From the NCBI GenBank assembly GCA_052390115.1, contig JBQTHE010000014.1, positions 1 to 23,620 on the forward strand: a stretch of 23,620 nt of DNA. The letters run 5' to 3'. Both the position numbers and the translations under genes were made by a program. The notes beneath the pieces are model-generated. The model was not told where the DNA came from. It searched no databases and saw only the letters and a list, made by a program, of their open reading frames with translations. The stretch is from GCA-003244245 sp052390115. GTDB taxonomy: Bacteria; Actinomycetota; Actinomycetes; Mycobacteriales; Pseudonocardiaceae. Position 1 is the first letter of the stretch; each line of letters starts with the position of its first letter. Shown here piece after piece: positions 7,700 to 14,323 of the stretch.

Positions 7700-8214
7700 A
7701 GCGCGATCGCTTCACTCAAGATTTCATCTCGAACCGCAGGCTTGACGGTGGCGGCCGGCACGACATCGACGTCGACACCGAGCAACTCGGCAAGTTCCCT
7801 GTTCAGTCCGGCCAGCGACACAAGGCCGACGCCGTCGTCAAGGTCGACGAGCAGATCGATGTCACTGGTATCGGTGTCTTCACCGCGGGCAACGCTGCCG
7901 AAGACACGCACGTTGCGCGCGCCACGTCGAGCGGCAATCTCCATGAGGGCACGGCGGTGCCGACGCAGACGCCGGCCAAGTCGAGTGTCGGGCAGCCCGA
8001 GCAGATTGCGCGGTGCTGCCATCAGCTCGAAGGCGAGCTGATGGCCGGTAGCTTCGATCAGCTTGGCGAGGGTACGAAGGCCCGGTTCACGCCGGTCGGA
8101 TTCATACGCGCTGATCACCGACTGCGCGACACCGGCGCGTCGCGCGAGGTCAGTCTGCGACAGCCGAGCTCGGCGACGAGCCTCACGAATCATCGCTCCG
8201 GAACTCGCATCCAC
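7696..8214 (-). CDS. mntA: HTH-MntA fusion: nucleotidyltransferase antitoxin with XRE domain
   Basis: A 172-residue two-domain protein. Residues about 8-65 are an XRE-type helix-turn-helix (LSQTDLARRAGVAQSVISAY, then ESDRREPGLRTLAKL). Residues about 95-172 are a minimal nucleotidyltransferase with the GS-x10-D-x-D motif (G106, S107, D118, D120) and a third acidic residue near D150 (GVDVDVV). MntA antitoxins AMPylate HepT. Here the catalytic domain also carries its own DNA-binding domain, which would let it repress the operon. The GTG at 8214 follows AGGAT at good spacing; an ATG at 8193 is possible but would start just before the HTH. A GTGAT-CCT-ATCAC palindrome overlaps the ribosome binding site. 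Confidence 0.85.
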   Translation of the reverse strand: MDASSGAMIREARRRARLSQTDLARRAGVAQSVISAYESDRREPGLRTLAKLIEATGHQLAFELMAAPRNLLGLPDTRLGRRLRRHRRALMEIAARRGARNVRVFGSVARGEDTDTSDIDLLVDLDDGVGLVSLAGLNRELAELLGVDVDVVPAATVKPAVRDEILSEAIAL

Positions 8215-8217
8215 ACT

Positions 8218-8240
8218 GTGATCCTATCACGGATTGTATA
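8218..8240 (-). promoter_or_regulatory. Candidate operator and -10 of the HepT-MntA operon
   Basis: GTGAT-CCT-ATCAC at 8218-8230 is a perfect 5-bp inverted repeat with a three-base centre. It covers the AGGAT ribosome binding site of the antitoxin gene. Just upstream on the minus strand is TACAAT (plus 8233-8238), a plausible -10 box. No clear -35 is visible. Autorepression by the XRE domain is inferred. Confidence 0.4.
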
Positions 8241-8388
8241 TAGGCATGCCGGGTCCTACCCCAGCGTGGCGCACCACATACCAATCAGCTCGCGTCAGAC
8301 CGTGCCAGCCGCCGCCCAGTTCAACGGCGGTCCCGGCTCAAGGCCATGCACTCTTAGTGCCTTCGGCTGGAACACCCCTGACGTGACG

Positions 8389-8547
8389 GGTCTCGAACGG
8401 CTCGGCACCACCCGGATGTGCCAGTACGTGCGGGCCTGGACCAACGAGTGGGATCTTGTCCGGCTCGATCCCACGTACCGCCCGCGCACCGAGGTCGCCA
8501 CCGTCACCTTCAGCTATGCCGAGCAGCCCGATCTCGACGTCAACGAG
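8389..8547 (+). pseudogene. Unidentified coding fragment (about 53 codons)
   Basis: This plus-strand stretch has the codon use of a real gene (mostly G or C third positions) and reads GLERLGTTRMCQYVRAWTNE followed by further plausible sequence to DLDVNE. It has no start with a ribosome binding site and no stop in keeping with a gene, and the frame becomes unlike coding on both sides. I do not recognise the family. It lies just before the CHAT fragment and may come from the same or a neighbouring lost gene. Positions 8241-8388 hold nothing that I can support. Confidence 0.35.
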
Positions 8548-8589
8548 CGCTCCGACCGCTGCTGTAGCCGGATCTTGGTCCGCTGGATG

Positions 8590-8735
8590 CCTTGCCGAGG
8601 TGGACCATGAGCGGTTGCTGAACTCTCTGCAGGAACGGATCGCCGCGGCAATCCATATCGCGTCGGCGTTCCAGCTCGCCGGCTACCGGCACGTGGTTGG
8701 TGCCCTGTGGCCGTTGGAGGACACCACCGGGCTAG
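8590..8735 (+). pseudogene. CHAT-domain protein remnant
   Basis: About 46 codons read GCLAEVDHERLLNSLQERIA, then AIHIASAFQLAGYRHVVGAL, then WPLEDTTG. The second block matches the conserved C-terminal region of CHAT domains (caspase-like proteases; usual form HLASAFQLAGYRHVIGTLW). The catalytic His and Cys blocks and the rest of the protein are missing, and the frame loses coding character on both sides. CHAT proteases act in regulated-death and antiphage pathways, often with TPR or WD40 repeats. This is a relic and cannot be active. Confidence 0.6.
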
Positions 8736-8753
8736 CCGGAGGACGCTGTGTAA

Positions 8754-8819
8754 GCGCGTTCTGGAGACAGATTGCAGCAAAACAGGCCCGAATTACTGCA
8801 GTCTGTCTCCAGAACGCGC
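8754..8819. terminator. 24-bp near-perfect hairpin at the pseudogene 3' end
   Basis: Positions 8754-8777 pair with 8796-8819 with one wobble-type mismatch around an 18-base loop. The right arm covers the last codons of the minus-strand pRiA4b-like pseudogene (stop at 8793-8795). The left arm borders the CHAT remnant. A terminator is the simplest reading. A mobile-element end is possible, since the sequence differs from both dispersed palindrome families. Confidence 0.6.
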
Positions 8820-9472
8820 GTGGGACTTCGGGTACGTGGTGAGGGCTGCTCGGGCGAAGGTGATTCCGTTTGGGGTCGGCCGTTTTTGCCGGTCGAAGTC
8901 GTGTTCATCGGTGAAGGCTCCCACTCGGCGGAGCACGGCTGTGGTGTTCCACGCGGCGTGGCTGGCCATCGAGCCCGTCAGCGGGGTGCCATCGCCGCTC
9001 ATCCAGCCGATCGCGCCGAGGAGATCGGCGACAGTCGCATTCAGCCCGTCCGTGATCTGGGCGGCGGTTGCGATCAGGAGAATGAGCCCGGCTTGTGTCT
9101 GGCAGGCATCAGTGGAGCGGGGCGGTGTCTTCTCAGCGAGCAGCCACCACAACGCGATCGGATCACCGCGCATGGCACGTCCCTGCGCCGTCAGCAGGAG
9201 CTTGCCCCGGTGCTTGCGCAGCAGCCCCGCCTGCTGCGCTGATTTGACGCAGGTCCACGACCCGATAGGTGACGACGTCGGGGGCGGCGTGGGCGCCGTG
9301 GTGACGGCGGTGGCGTCCGCTCGAACGGATCGACGCCACCCCTCCTGGCAGCGAGTATCCGACTCAACACATCCTGGAGTTCACCGGGTCCGAGGCCGGA
9401 CATCGCTTCGGTGAGCTGCCTCATGCCGTCCGTCGCGGCAGTAGTTCCGTCGTGAGGTCTACCGGGTGCCAT
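8793..9472 (-). pseudogene. pRiA4b ORF-3 family protein, internally deleted and frameshifted
   Basis: Three frames must be joined. From 9472 or 9424 down to about 9310, one frame reads MRQLTEAMSGLGPGELQDVL, a plausible N-terminus. From about 9305 to 9245 a second frame reads GAHAAPDVVTYRVVDLR, the start of the pRiA4b ORF-3 domain (usual VTYRVRVDL). From about 9241 to 8793 a third frame reads SAQQAGLLRKHRGKLLLTAQ, GDPIALWWLLAE, then AWNTTAVLRRVGAF and NGITFARAAL, the typical C-terminal domain of actinobacterial members. The central few hundred residues are missing at the junction near 9241-9252. The family's biochemical function is unknown. The gene is broken by both a frameshift and a large deletion. 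Confidence 0.65.
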
Positions 9473-9583
9473 GGGGTGCACCGTACGCAACGGCTGGGTC
9501 CCACCGGGAGATCGTGCTCCATCGCAAACAGTGTCGCCCGGGCTGGATCGCCTCTCGGTCAGCCCGTCGGGAAATCCCCGACG

Positions 9584-9667
9584 AACCCTCCGGTTCCCGA
9601 GCTCAACAGCAGAGCTGTCCATCGTCGGCCGAACAGCTCTGCTGTTGAGCTCGGGAGGCTGAGTGCA
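9584..9667. repeat. Dispersed palindrome family 2, copy A
   Basis: An 84-base element. Its 22-bp arms (9596-9617 with 9634-9655) pair perfectly around a 16-base loop, with conserved flanks aaccctc and aggctgag-t-gca. A second copy of the same length lies at 22063-22146. It sits between the 3' end of the liv/TenA operon and the pRiA4b-like pseudogene, where a terminator would be expected. The rest of 9473-9706 holds no gene. Confidence 0.88.
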
Positions 9668-9706
9668 CTCCAGCCCCTGGGAGTGGGGCGTGTCCTGCGG
9701 GCGTTG

Positions 9707-10384
9707 TCACCGGCGCAGCTGTGGCCAGGTCTCCAACGTCCAGGCCATCTCCCAGAAGGAGAGCTCGTACCGGCTGCTCGTGAGGAAGACGTCGCGCATC
9801 CTGTCCCAGGACGCACCGGGCAGGTTCGTGCTGATCCGGTCGGTCAGCTCGCGTAGCCAGTCAACCAGCGACGTGAACTCGTCCGAGGCGTACATCTCGA
9901 TCCACCGTACGTAACGTTCGACGCTGGGCGATCCGTGCTCAGCCAGCCGGCGCCCGATCTCGTTGAAGCCCCACATACAGGGCAGCACAGCCGCGACGAG
10001 TTCGGCGAAGTCACCGACTGTGGCGGTGCGCAGCAAGAAATCGGTGTAGCCGCGGGTGGTCGGCGCCATCTTCTCCCGCTCGAGATCTGCCGCAGGAATG
10101 CCGAGATCAGCGGAGTAGGAACGGTGCAGGTCCATCTCCTCGTGCAGCGTCTCGTGCGCGAGATTTGCGAACCTCCGCATGGTGTCCAAGTCGGGAGCGC
10201 GCGCGGCGGCCAATGCCAGCAGGCGGGAGTACTCAATGAGGAAGAGGTAGTCCTGCCGGATCCAGAACTGGAACCGCTCCAGGTCAAGCGTGCCATCCCC
10301 GATCCCGCGCACGAACGGGTGGCGATGCTGAGCATCCCAGATCTCGCCTGCGGCGGTGCGTAAGTCTGCGCTGGGCCCACTCAT
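9707..10384 (-). CDS. TenA-family protein with intact catalytic residues
   Basis: A 225-residue helical TENA/THI-4 protein. TenA (thiaminase II/aminopyrimidine aminohydrolase) salvages the pyrimidine part of degraded thiamine in the cytoplasm. The key residues of Bacillus TenA are present in matching motifs: D45 in IRQDYLFL, C136 in LPCMWGFNEIG, Y165 in WIEMYASDEF and E207 in YELSFWEMAW. One usual active-site Tyr after the Cys is Phe here (F140). The ATG at 10384 was chosen because it gives the normal N-terminus and overlaps the stop of a repeat-made mini-ORF. The open frame upstream to 11215 is only the antisense-frame shadow of the preceding gene. It is last in the liv operon. The real substrate may not be a thiamine product given this context. 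Confidence 0.82.
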   Translation of the reverse strand: MSGPSADLRTAAGEIWDAQHRHPFVRGIGDGTLDLERFQFWIRQDYLFLIEYSRLLALAAARAPDLDTMRRFANLAHETLHEEMDLHRSYSADLGIPAADLEREKMAPTTRGYTDFLLRTATVGDFAELVAAVLPCMWGFNEIGRRLAEHGSPSVERYVRWIEMYASDEFTSLVDWLRELTDRISTNLPGASWDRMRDVFLTSSRYELSFWEMAWTLETWPQLRR

Positions 10385-10428
10385 CTGGGTCCACTCATCT
10401 GGGGTCGGCTCATCTGGGGTCCACTCAT
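10371..10428 (-). repeat. Four tandem start-codon repeats before the second TenA gene
   Basis: Read on the minus strand, four units begin ATGAGTGGACCCCAG or a close variant, at 10428 (15 bases), 10413 (15), 10398 (14) and 10384. The third unit lacks one C, so the first three ATGs share a frame that reads MSGPQMSRPQMSGPR and stops at TGA, overlapping the ATG at 10384. The first ATG overlaps the stop of the upstream gene (TGATG). This is probably slipped-strand duplication of the start region, keeping translational coupling through a 15-codon mini-ORF. Confidence 0.75.
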
Positions 10429-11105
10429 CACAGTCCTTCTGCGAGCGCGTCCCAGAAGGACAGCTCGTATGCTTGCAGGAGCCGGGTCGCCCGGCGAGCC
10501 AGCACGGGTGAGTCGCCTGCGGCAAGTCCCTCGCCGAGAACAGCCAACGCGCGGGACTCGAAATCCTCGGGCGGATTGGCGAAAAACTCGAAGAAGGCGA
10601 CCGCGTCGGCGCCGGCCCCGTAGACCTCGCGCAGGGCGGCCGCGACCTGCCCGCAGTTCTCACCCCAGGCAGCCAAGTTGGCGAGAAAGGCCAACACGAC
10701 GTCGGCCCGCGAGCCATTGAGCGCGAGCCAGGCGACGAACGCCGGGTACGCCTGGGCGCCGGGATGCGGCTCATGTGCTCGGAGATCGTCTTCGGTCTGA
10801 CCCAACCAGCCAGCCAGACCCCGGAGCTTGCCCAGCGCCAGGCCCTCGCCCTCGGCCATGCCGAGGAAGAACTCGCCCGCCAGCCCTGCCGGGAAACGGG
10901 TCGCCAACTGCGCGAAGCTCCGCCGATCGCTGGACACGATCGCGTGCTGTTCCCCGGCCAGAGCACGGAGCCGCGCAACGGGAACATCCCGCGCCCGCAG
11001 CCGCGCGAGGAAACGATGAGAGCGGACCGCGTCCGCAGTCTCCACCAACTCGCGCTGGGTCTGGGCGACCAGCTCGCTAGCGACGGTGCCCGATTGGTCC
11101 TCCAT
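10428..11105 (-). CDS. TenA/PqqC-like protein lacking the catalytic Cys
   Basis: A 225-residue helical protein of the heme-oxygenase-like TenA/PqqC fold. It shares the C-terminal YELSFWD motif (E214) with the downstream gene and has the same length, so the two are probably old paralogues. The Cys-bearing block LPCMWG of classical TenA is replaced by NLAAWGEN (Ala145 at the Cys place). A thiaminase II reaction is therefore unlikely; members without the Cys belong to other TenA or PqqC-like groups with different or unknown activity. The ATG at 11105 follows GGAGAGGGG with about six bases of spacing. It lies 42 bases after the PaaK-like gene and is next to last in the operon. Confidence 0.75.
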   Translation of the reverse strand: MEDQSGTVASELVAQTQRELVETADAVRSHRFLARLRARDVPVARLRALAGEQHAIVSSDRRSFAQLATRFPAGLAGEFFLGMAEGEGLALGKLRGLAGWLGQTEDDLRAHEPHPGAQAYPAFVAWLALNGSRADVVLAFLANLAAWGENCGQVAAALREVYGAGADAVAFFEFFANPPEDFESRALAVLGEGLAAGDSPVLARRATRLLQAYELSFWDALAEGL

Positions 11106-11147
11106 CTGAACCCCTCTCCGCTCAGTCCTGCCCAGCGACGTGGAACG

Positions 11148-12317
11148 CTAGGACCAATCGCGTTCGTCGACGATCGCCGGCCCATCCGGCAGGGCGTCGA
11201 CGGCGACGACGTCAACGGCCAGGCGTAGCTGGGAACGCACGAGTGCGGACACCGCGGCGGCCGCGTCCGGATCCGGGCTGACGATCTCGCACCGGAGCGT
11301 GTCGCGATGCTGGTGCCGGCCGATCACGAACCGGTATGCCGTGACGGACGCCTCCTGGGCCAGCGTTGTCGCCGCCTGCCGCGGATGCAGGAACATCCCG
11401 CGCACCTTCACCGCTTCACCCACCCGGCCAAGCACACCGGCCAGCCGCAGCGAACCGTCGGAGCCCACAGTCCACGCGGACAGGTCGCCCGTGCCGAACC
11501 GGACCAGCGGCTGCTGCGGCCGGAGCAGGGTGATGACTACCTGACCGGGCCCGTCGTCGTAGCGGGGGAGTCCGGTGTCGAGGTCACAGATCTGGACGAG
11601 CACGCCGCCGGGGAGGGCGAGTCCGGAGCGCGGGTGAGTCTCGTAGCCGAGCAGGCCCGCCTCGGCGGTGCCGTAGGCCATCAACACCCTCGGCACGTGC
11701 GGCACCAGCCAGTCCCGCAGCGAGTCGGGCAGCGGCTCGGCGGTGACCAGCGCCCGCCGGACCGTCCATCGCAGGTCCAGCTCGGCGGCCTTGTCGACGA
11801 GTGCCTTGAGGTAGGACGGCAAGCCGGTGAACGCGGTCGCGCCGATCGCGGCGGCGAGCGTCACCTGCAGGTCGACATGGCCGACCCCGGCCGGCACGAC
11901 GGTGGCGCCGACGGCGAGCGCGCCCTCCTCGAACATCGCGCCGGCCGGGGTGAGGTGGTAGCTGAAGCAGTTGAGGACCACGTCGCCCGAACCGATGCCG
12001 AGGGCACGTAGTGCTTCGCCCCAGCGCCACGGGTCGGGCCCGGGCAGTTGTGGCTCGTAGAGCGGGCCGGGTGAGCAGAAGACCTTCCGCAGCGTCGTGC
12101 CGGGAGCCACCGCGCCACCCCACGGCGGGTCATCCCGCTGCGCGGCGATCAGCTCGTCCTTGGTCAGTACCGGCACCAGGGCGAGGTCGTCCACTGTGGA
12201 CATCTCGGACGGCAGCCGGGCGGCCAATGCCGGCACTCGGCTGGCGGCCTCCCGCACGGCCGCAACGACAGCCTTGTCGAGGCTGGTGGTGTATGCCCGG
12301 ATCAGATCCGCGACCAC
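11148..12317 (-). CDS. PaaK-like adenylate-forming enzyme (phenylacetate-CoA ligase family)
   Basis: A 389-residue cytoplasmic protein of the phenylacetate-CoA ligase family, expected to activate a carboxylic acid with ATP and CoA. Family blocks are GDVVLNCFSYHLTPAG (111-126), YGTAEAGLLGYE (215-226), FGTGDLSAW near 275 and LGRVGEAVKVRGMFLHPRQ in the hinge to the C-terminal domain. The ATP phosphate loop, normally SSGTTG-x-P, is replaced by CSPGPLYEP (81-89). I recall this variant in PaaK-like genes found beside Liv-type transporters. The GTG at 12317 follows GGGAGG with six bases of spacing in the 13-base gap after livF, so it is preferred to the longer open frame. The substrate is unknown; an aromatic or fatty acid is likely. 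Confidence 0.82.
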   Translation of the reverse strand: MVADLIRAYTTSLDKAVVAAVREAASRVPALAARLPSEMSTVDDLALVPVLTKDELIAAQRDDPPWGGAVAPGTTLRKVFCSPGPLYEPQLPGPDPWRWGEALRALGIGSGDVVLNCFSYHLTPAGAMFEEGALAVGATVVPAGVGHVDLQVTLAAAIGATAFTGLPSYLKALVDKAAELDLRWTVRRALVTAEPLPDSLRDWLVPHVPRVLMAYGTAEAGLLGYETHPRSGLALPGGVLVQICDLDTGLPRYDDGPGQVVITLLRPQQPLVRFGTGDLSAWTVGSDGSLRLAGVLGRVGEAVKVRGMFLHPRQAATTLAQEASVTAYRFVIGRHQHRDTLRCEIVSPDPDAAAAVSALVRSQLRLAVDVVAVDALPDGPAIVDERDWS

Positions 12318-12330
12318 TTCTATCCTCCCG

Positions 12331-13125
12331 TCAGAGCCAGCGCTTGCGGCGCTTGTAGTGCTTGACGTCGCGGTAGCTCTTGCGGGCGCCGGTGTTGCCA
12401 AGCCCGAGGTAGAACTCCTTGACGTCCGGGTTCTCGGCGAGCTCGGCAGCCGGGCCCTCCAGCATGATCCGCCCGGACTCCATGATGTATCCGCGGTCGG
12501 CCACCTCCAGAGCGCGACGGGCGTTCTGCTCGACCAGCAGCACGGTCAGCCCGAGCTCGGAGTTCAGCCGGCGAATGATGCCGAAGACCTCCTCCACCAT
12601 CAGCGGAGCCAGGCCGAGCGACGGTTCGTCCAGCATCAGCAGATGTGGATCAGCCATCAGGGCCCGCCCGATGGCGAGCATCTGCTGCTCGCCCCCGGAC
12701 AGGTAGCCGGCGAGCCGGCCGCGCAGGGCCGCGAGGTGGGGCAGGAACTCGTACCCGCGTTCGTAGTCGGCACGAGTCCCCTTGGTGTACCCCCCGGCTA
12801 CCAGGTTCTCGTGCACGGTCAGGTGCTCGAAGACCCGGCGGCCTTCCATGACCAGGCCGATTCCGCGCCGGACCCGGGAGGACGCGTCCCAGCGCGTCAT
12901 ATCGACCCCGTCGAAGGTGATCGTGCCGTCGGTGACCGCGCCGTGCTCGGTGGGCAGCAAACCGGAGATCGCCTTGAGGGTGGTGGACTTGCCCGCGCCG
13001 TTCGCGCCGAGCAGGGCCACGATCTGGCCGGCCGGAACCGCCAGCGACAGCCCGCGCAGGACCAGGATCACCTCGTCGTAGATGACCTCGACGTTGGCCA
13101 CATCGAGCAGGGCTGCGGATTTCAC
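12331..13125 (-). CDS. livF: Liv-type ABC transporter ATP-binding protein, LivF type
   Basis: One of two ATPases of the Liv-type importer, 264 residues. Walker A is GANGAGKST (40-48), the Q-loop region is GIGLVMEGRRVFEHLTVHEN, the signature is LSGGEQQMLAIGRAL, Walker B is LLMLDEPSLGLAP, and the H-loop region is VLLVEQNARRALEVADR. All are typical of LivF. The C-terminus carries a basic tail, KSYRDVKHYKRRKRW, longer than usual. The GTG at 13125 overlaps the receptor stop (GTGA), which sets the start. The stop lies 13 bases before the PaaK-like gene, so the ligase is in the same transcript. Confidence 0.92.
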   Translation of the reverse strand: MKSAALLDVANVEVIYDEVILVLRGLSLAVPAGQIVALLGANGAGKSTTLKAISGLLPTEHGAVTDGTITFDGVDMTRWDASSRVRRGIGLVMEGRRVFEHLTVHENLVAGGYTKGTRADYERGYEFLPHLAALRGRLAGYLSGGEQQMLAIGRALMADPHLLMLDEPSLGLAPLMVEEVFGIIRRLNSELGLTVLLVEQNARRALEVADRGYIMESGRIMLEGPAAELAENPDVKEFYLGLGNTGARKSYRDVKHYKRRKRWL

Positions 13126-14303
13126 GGCTTCGGCGTCACGCCCGCGGCGGTCTCGACGAGCTTGCCGCCTTCCACCTTGTACACCCCAGATGCGGTGGCG
13201 CCGCGGTGGCTCTCGGCGGAGAACTTCACCGGGCCGATGACGCCGCCGGTGTCGACGGGGCTCATGGACTCGAGCGCCTTGCGCAGCTCCGGCCCGGTCA
13301 GCTCCTTGCCGTCGCTGAGGACCTTCTCGATGCCCTTGGTCATCACGTGCATCGTGTACCAACCCTGCACGTAGTGCAGACCCTTCGCCTCGAGGTCGAC
13401 ACCCTTGGACTTGGCGTAGTCGCGGACCTCCTGGTGACCGGGCTTGTTGGCGGTCGGGGGGGCGACCGGCTGGATCATCCAGTGCCCCTCAGCGGCGGCG
13501 CCGGCGGTCTTGACGAACAGCTCGTCGGCGCACCAGTTGAGGCACACGATACGCATGCCCAGCTTCTGCGCGGCGATATCACGGGCTACCACGGCGGCCG
13601 GGCTCGCCACCTGCTGAAGCACGATGTACTTCGCGCCTTGGCTCTGGGCCTGCTGGAGCAGCCCGACGAAGTCGGTCGAGCCGGCCCTCATCGGGTAGGC
13701 CCTGAACCCGAGCTGGTAGCCGCGCTGCGCGATCCACTTTTCCCCGTCGGCTAGCGGTGCGGTGCCGAACGGCGAGTCGTGGTGGAAGACCGCCACCTGC
13801 GCGGTCGGGTCTTGGCTGGCGATCTGGTCCAGGGCCACGCGCATCTGGTCGGAGTAGGTAGGCGCGACCACGAAGTTGAACGGCGACTGGCTCGGGTCGG
13901 TCAGCACCTCGGCGTAGGAGGCTGACATGAATGGCAGCTCGTCGTCGGCGACCTTGCCGCGCAACGCCTCGGAGTCACCGGTGCCCCAGCCCTGGATCGC
14001 GACCGCGCCCGCAGCGACGTACTTCTTGTACTTCTCCTCCGCGGTGGGGACCTTGTAGGCGTAGTCCTCGCTCAGCGCCTTGATCTTGTGGCCGTCGATC
14101 CCGCCGCCGGCGTTGAGCTTGTCGACGTAGGCGAGCATGCCCTCGTTGTACGGCGTGCCCACGTCGGCGGTGGCGCCGGTGAGGTCGGCGAGCACGCCGA
14201 TGACGATCTCCTTGTCACCCTGCTCGTCCGCGCCCCCGCCGGCCGGTCCGCCGCAGGCGGCCAGGAGCAGCAGCGTCGCGCCGACGATCCACAGCTTCCT
14301 CAT
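13122..14303 (-). CDS. Liv-type ABC transporter substrate-binding lipoprotein
   Basis: The receptor of the importer, 393 residues, of the periplasmic-binding-protein-like family (Peripla_BP_6, LivJ/LivK type). The signal peptide MRKLWIVGATLLLLAAC ends in lipobox LAAC, followed by a short Gly-rich linker. The mature part begins IVIGVLADLTGATADVGTPY, typical of the family, and continues with AGGGIDGHKIKAL. Residues that bind the amino-acid head group in LivJ are not obviously conserved, which suits a non-amino-acid ligand. The ATG at 14303 has GAGGGAG five bases upstream; GTG codons at 14306 and 14309 are weaker choices. The stop overlaps the livF start. The gene follows livM after a 20-base gap. 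Confidence 0.9.
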   Translation of the reverse strand: MRKLWIVGATLLLLAACGGPAGGGADEQGDKEIVIGVLADLTGATADVGTPYNEGMLAYVDKLNAGGGIDGHKIKALSEDYAYKVPTAEEKYKKYVAAGAVAIQGWGTGDSEALRGKVADDELPFMSASYAEVLTDPSQSPFNFVVAPTYSDQMRVALDQIASQDPTAQVAVFHHDSPFGTAPLADGEKWIAQRGYQLGFRAYPMRAGSTDFVGLLQQAQSQGAKYIVLQQVASPAAVVARDIAAQKLGMRIVCLNWCADELFVKTAGAAAEGHWMIQPVAPPTANKPGHQEVRDYAKSKGVDLEAKGLHYVQGWYTMHVMTKGIEKVLSDGKELTGPELRKALESMSPVDTGGVIGPVKFSAESHRGATASGVYKVEGGKLVETAAGVTPKP

Positions 14304-14323
14304 CACCACTCCCTCATTGACAT

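Noticed and set aside
9707..11215. A 502-codon fusion of both TenA regions in one frame
   Set aside because: The upstream half is a shadow frame of the Cys-less TenA gene at 10428-11105, which has its own start, ribosome binding site and stop.
12097..13374. 425-codon open frame on the plus strand
   Set aside because: Antisense to the PaaK-like gene, livF and the receptor, and without recognisable motifs.
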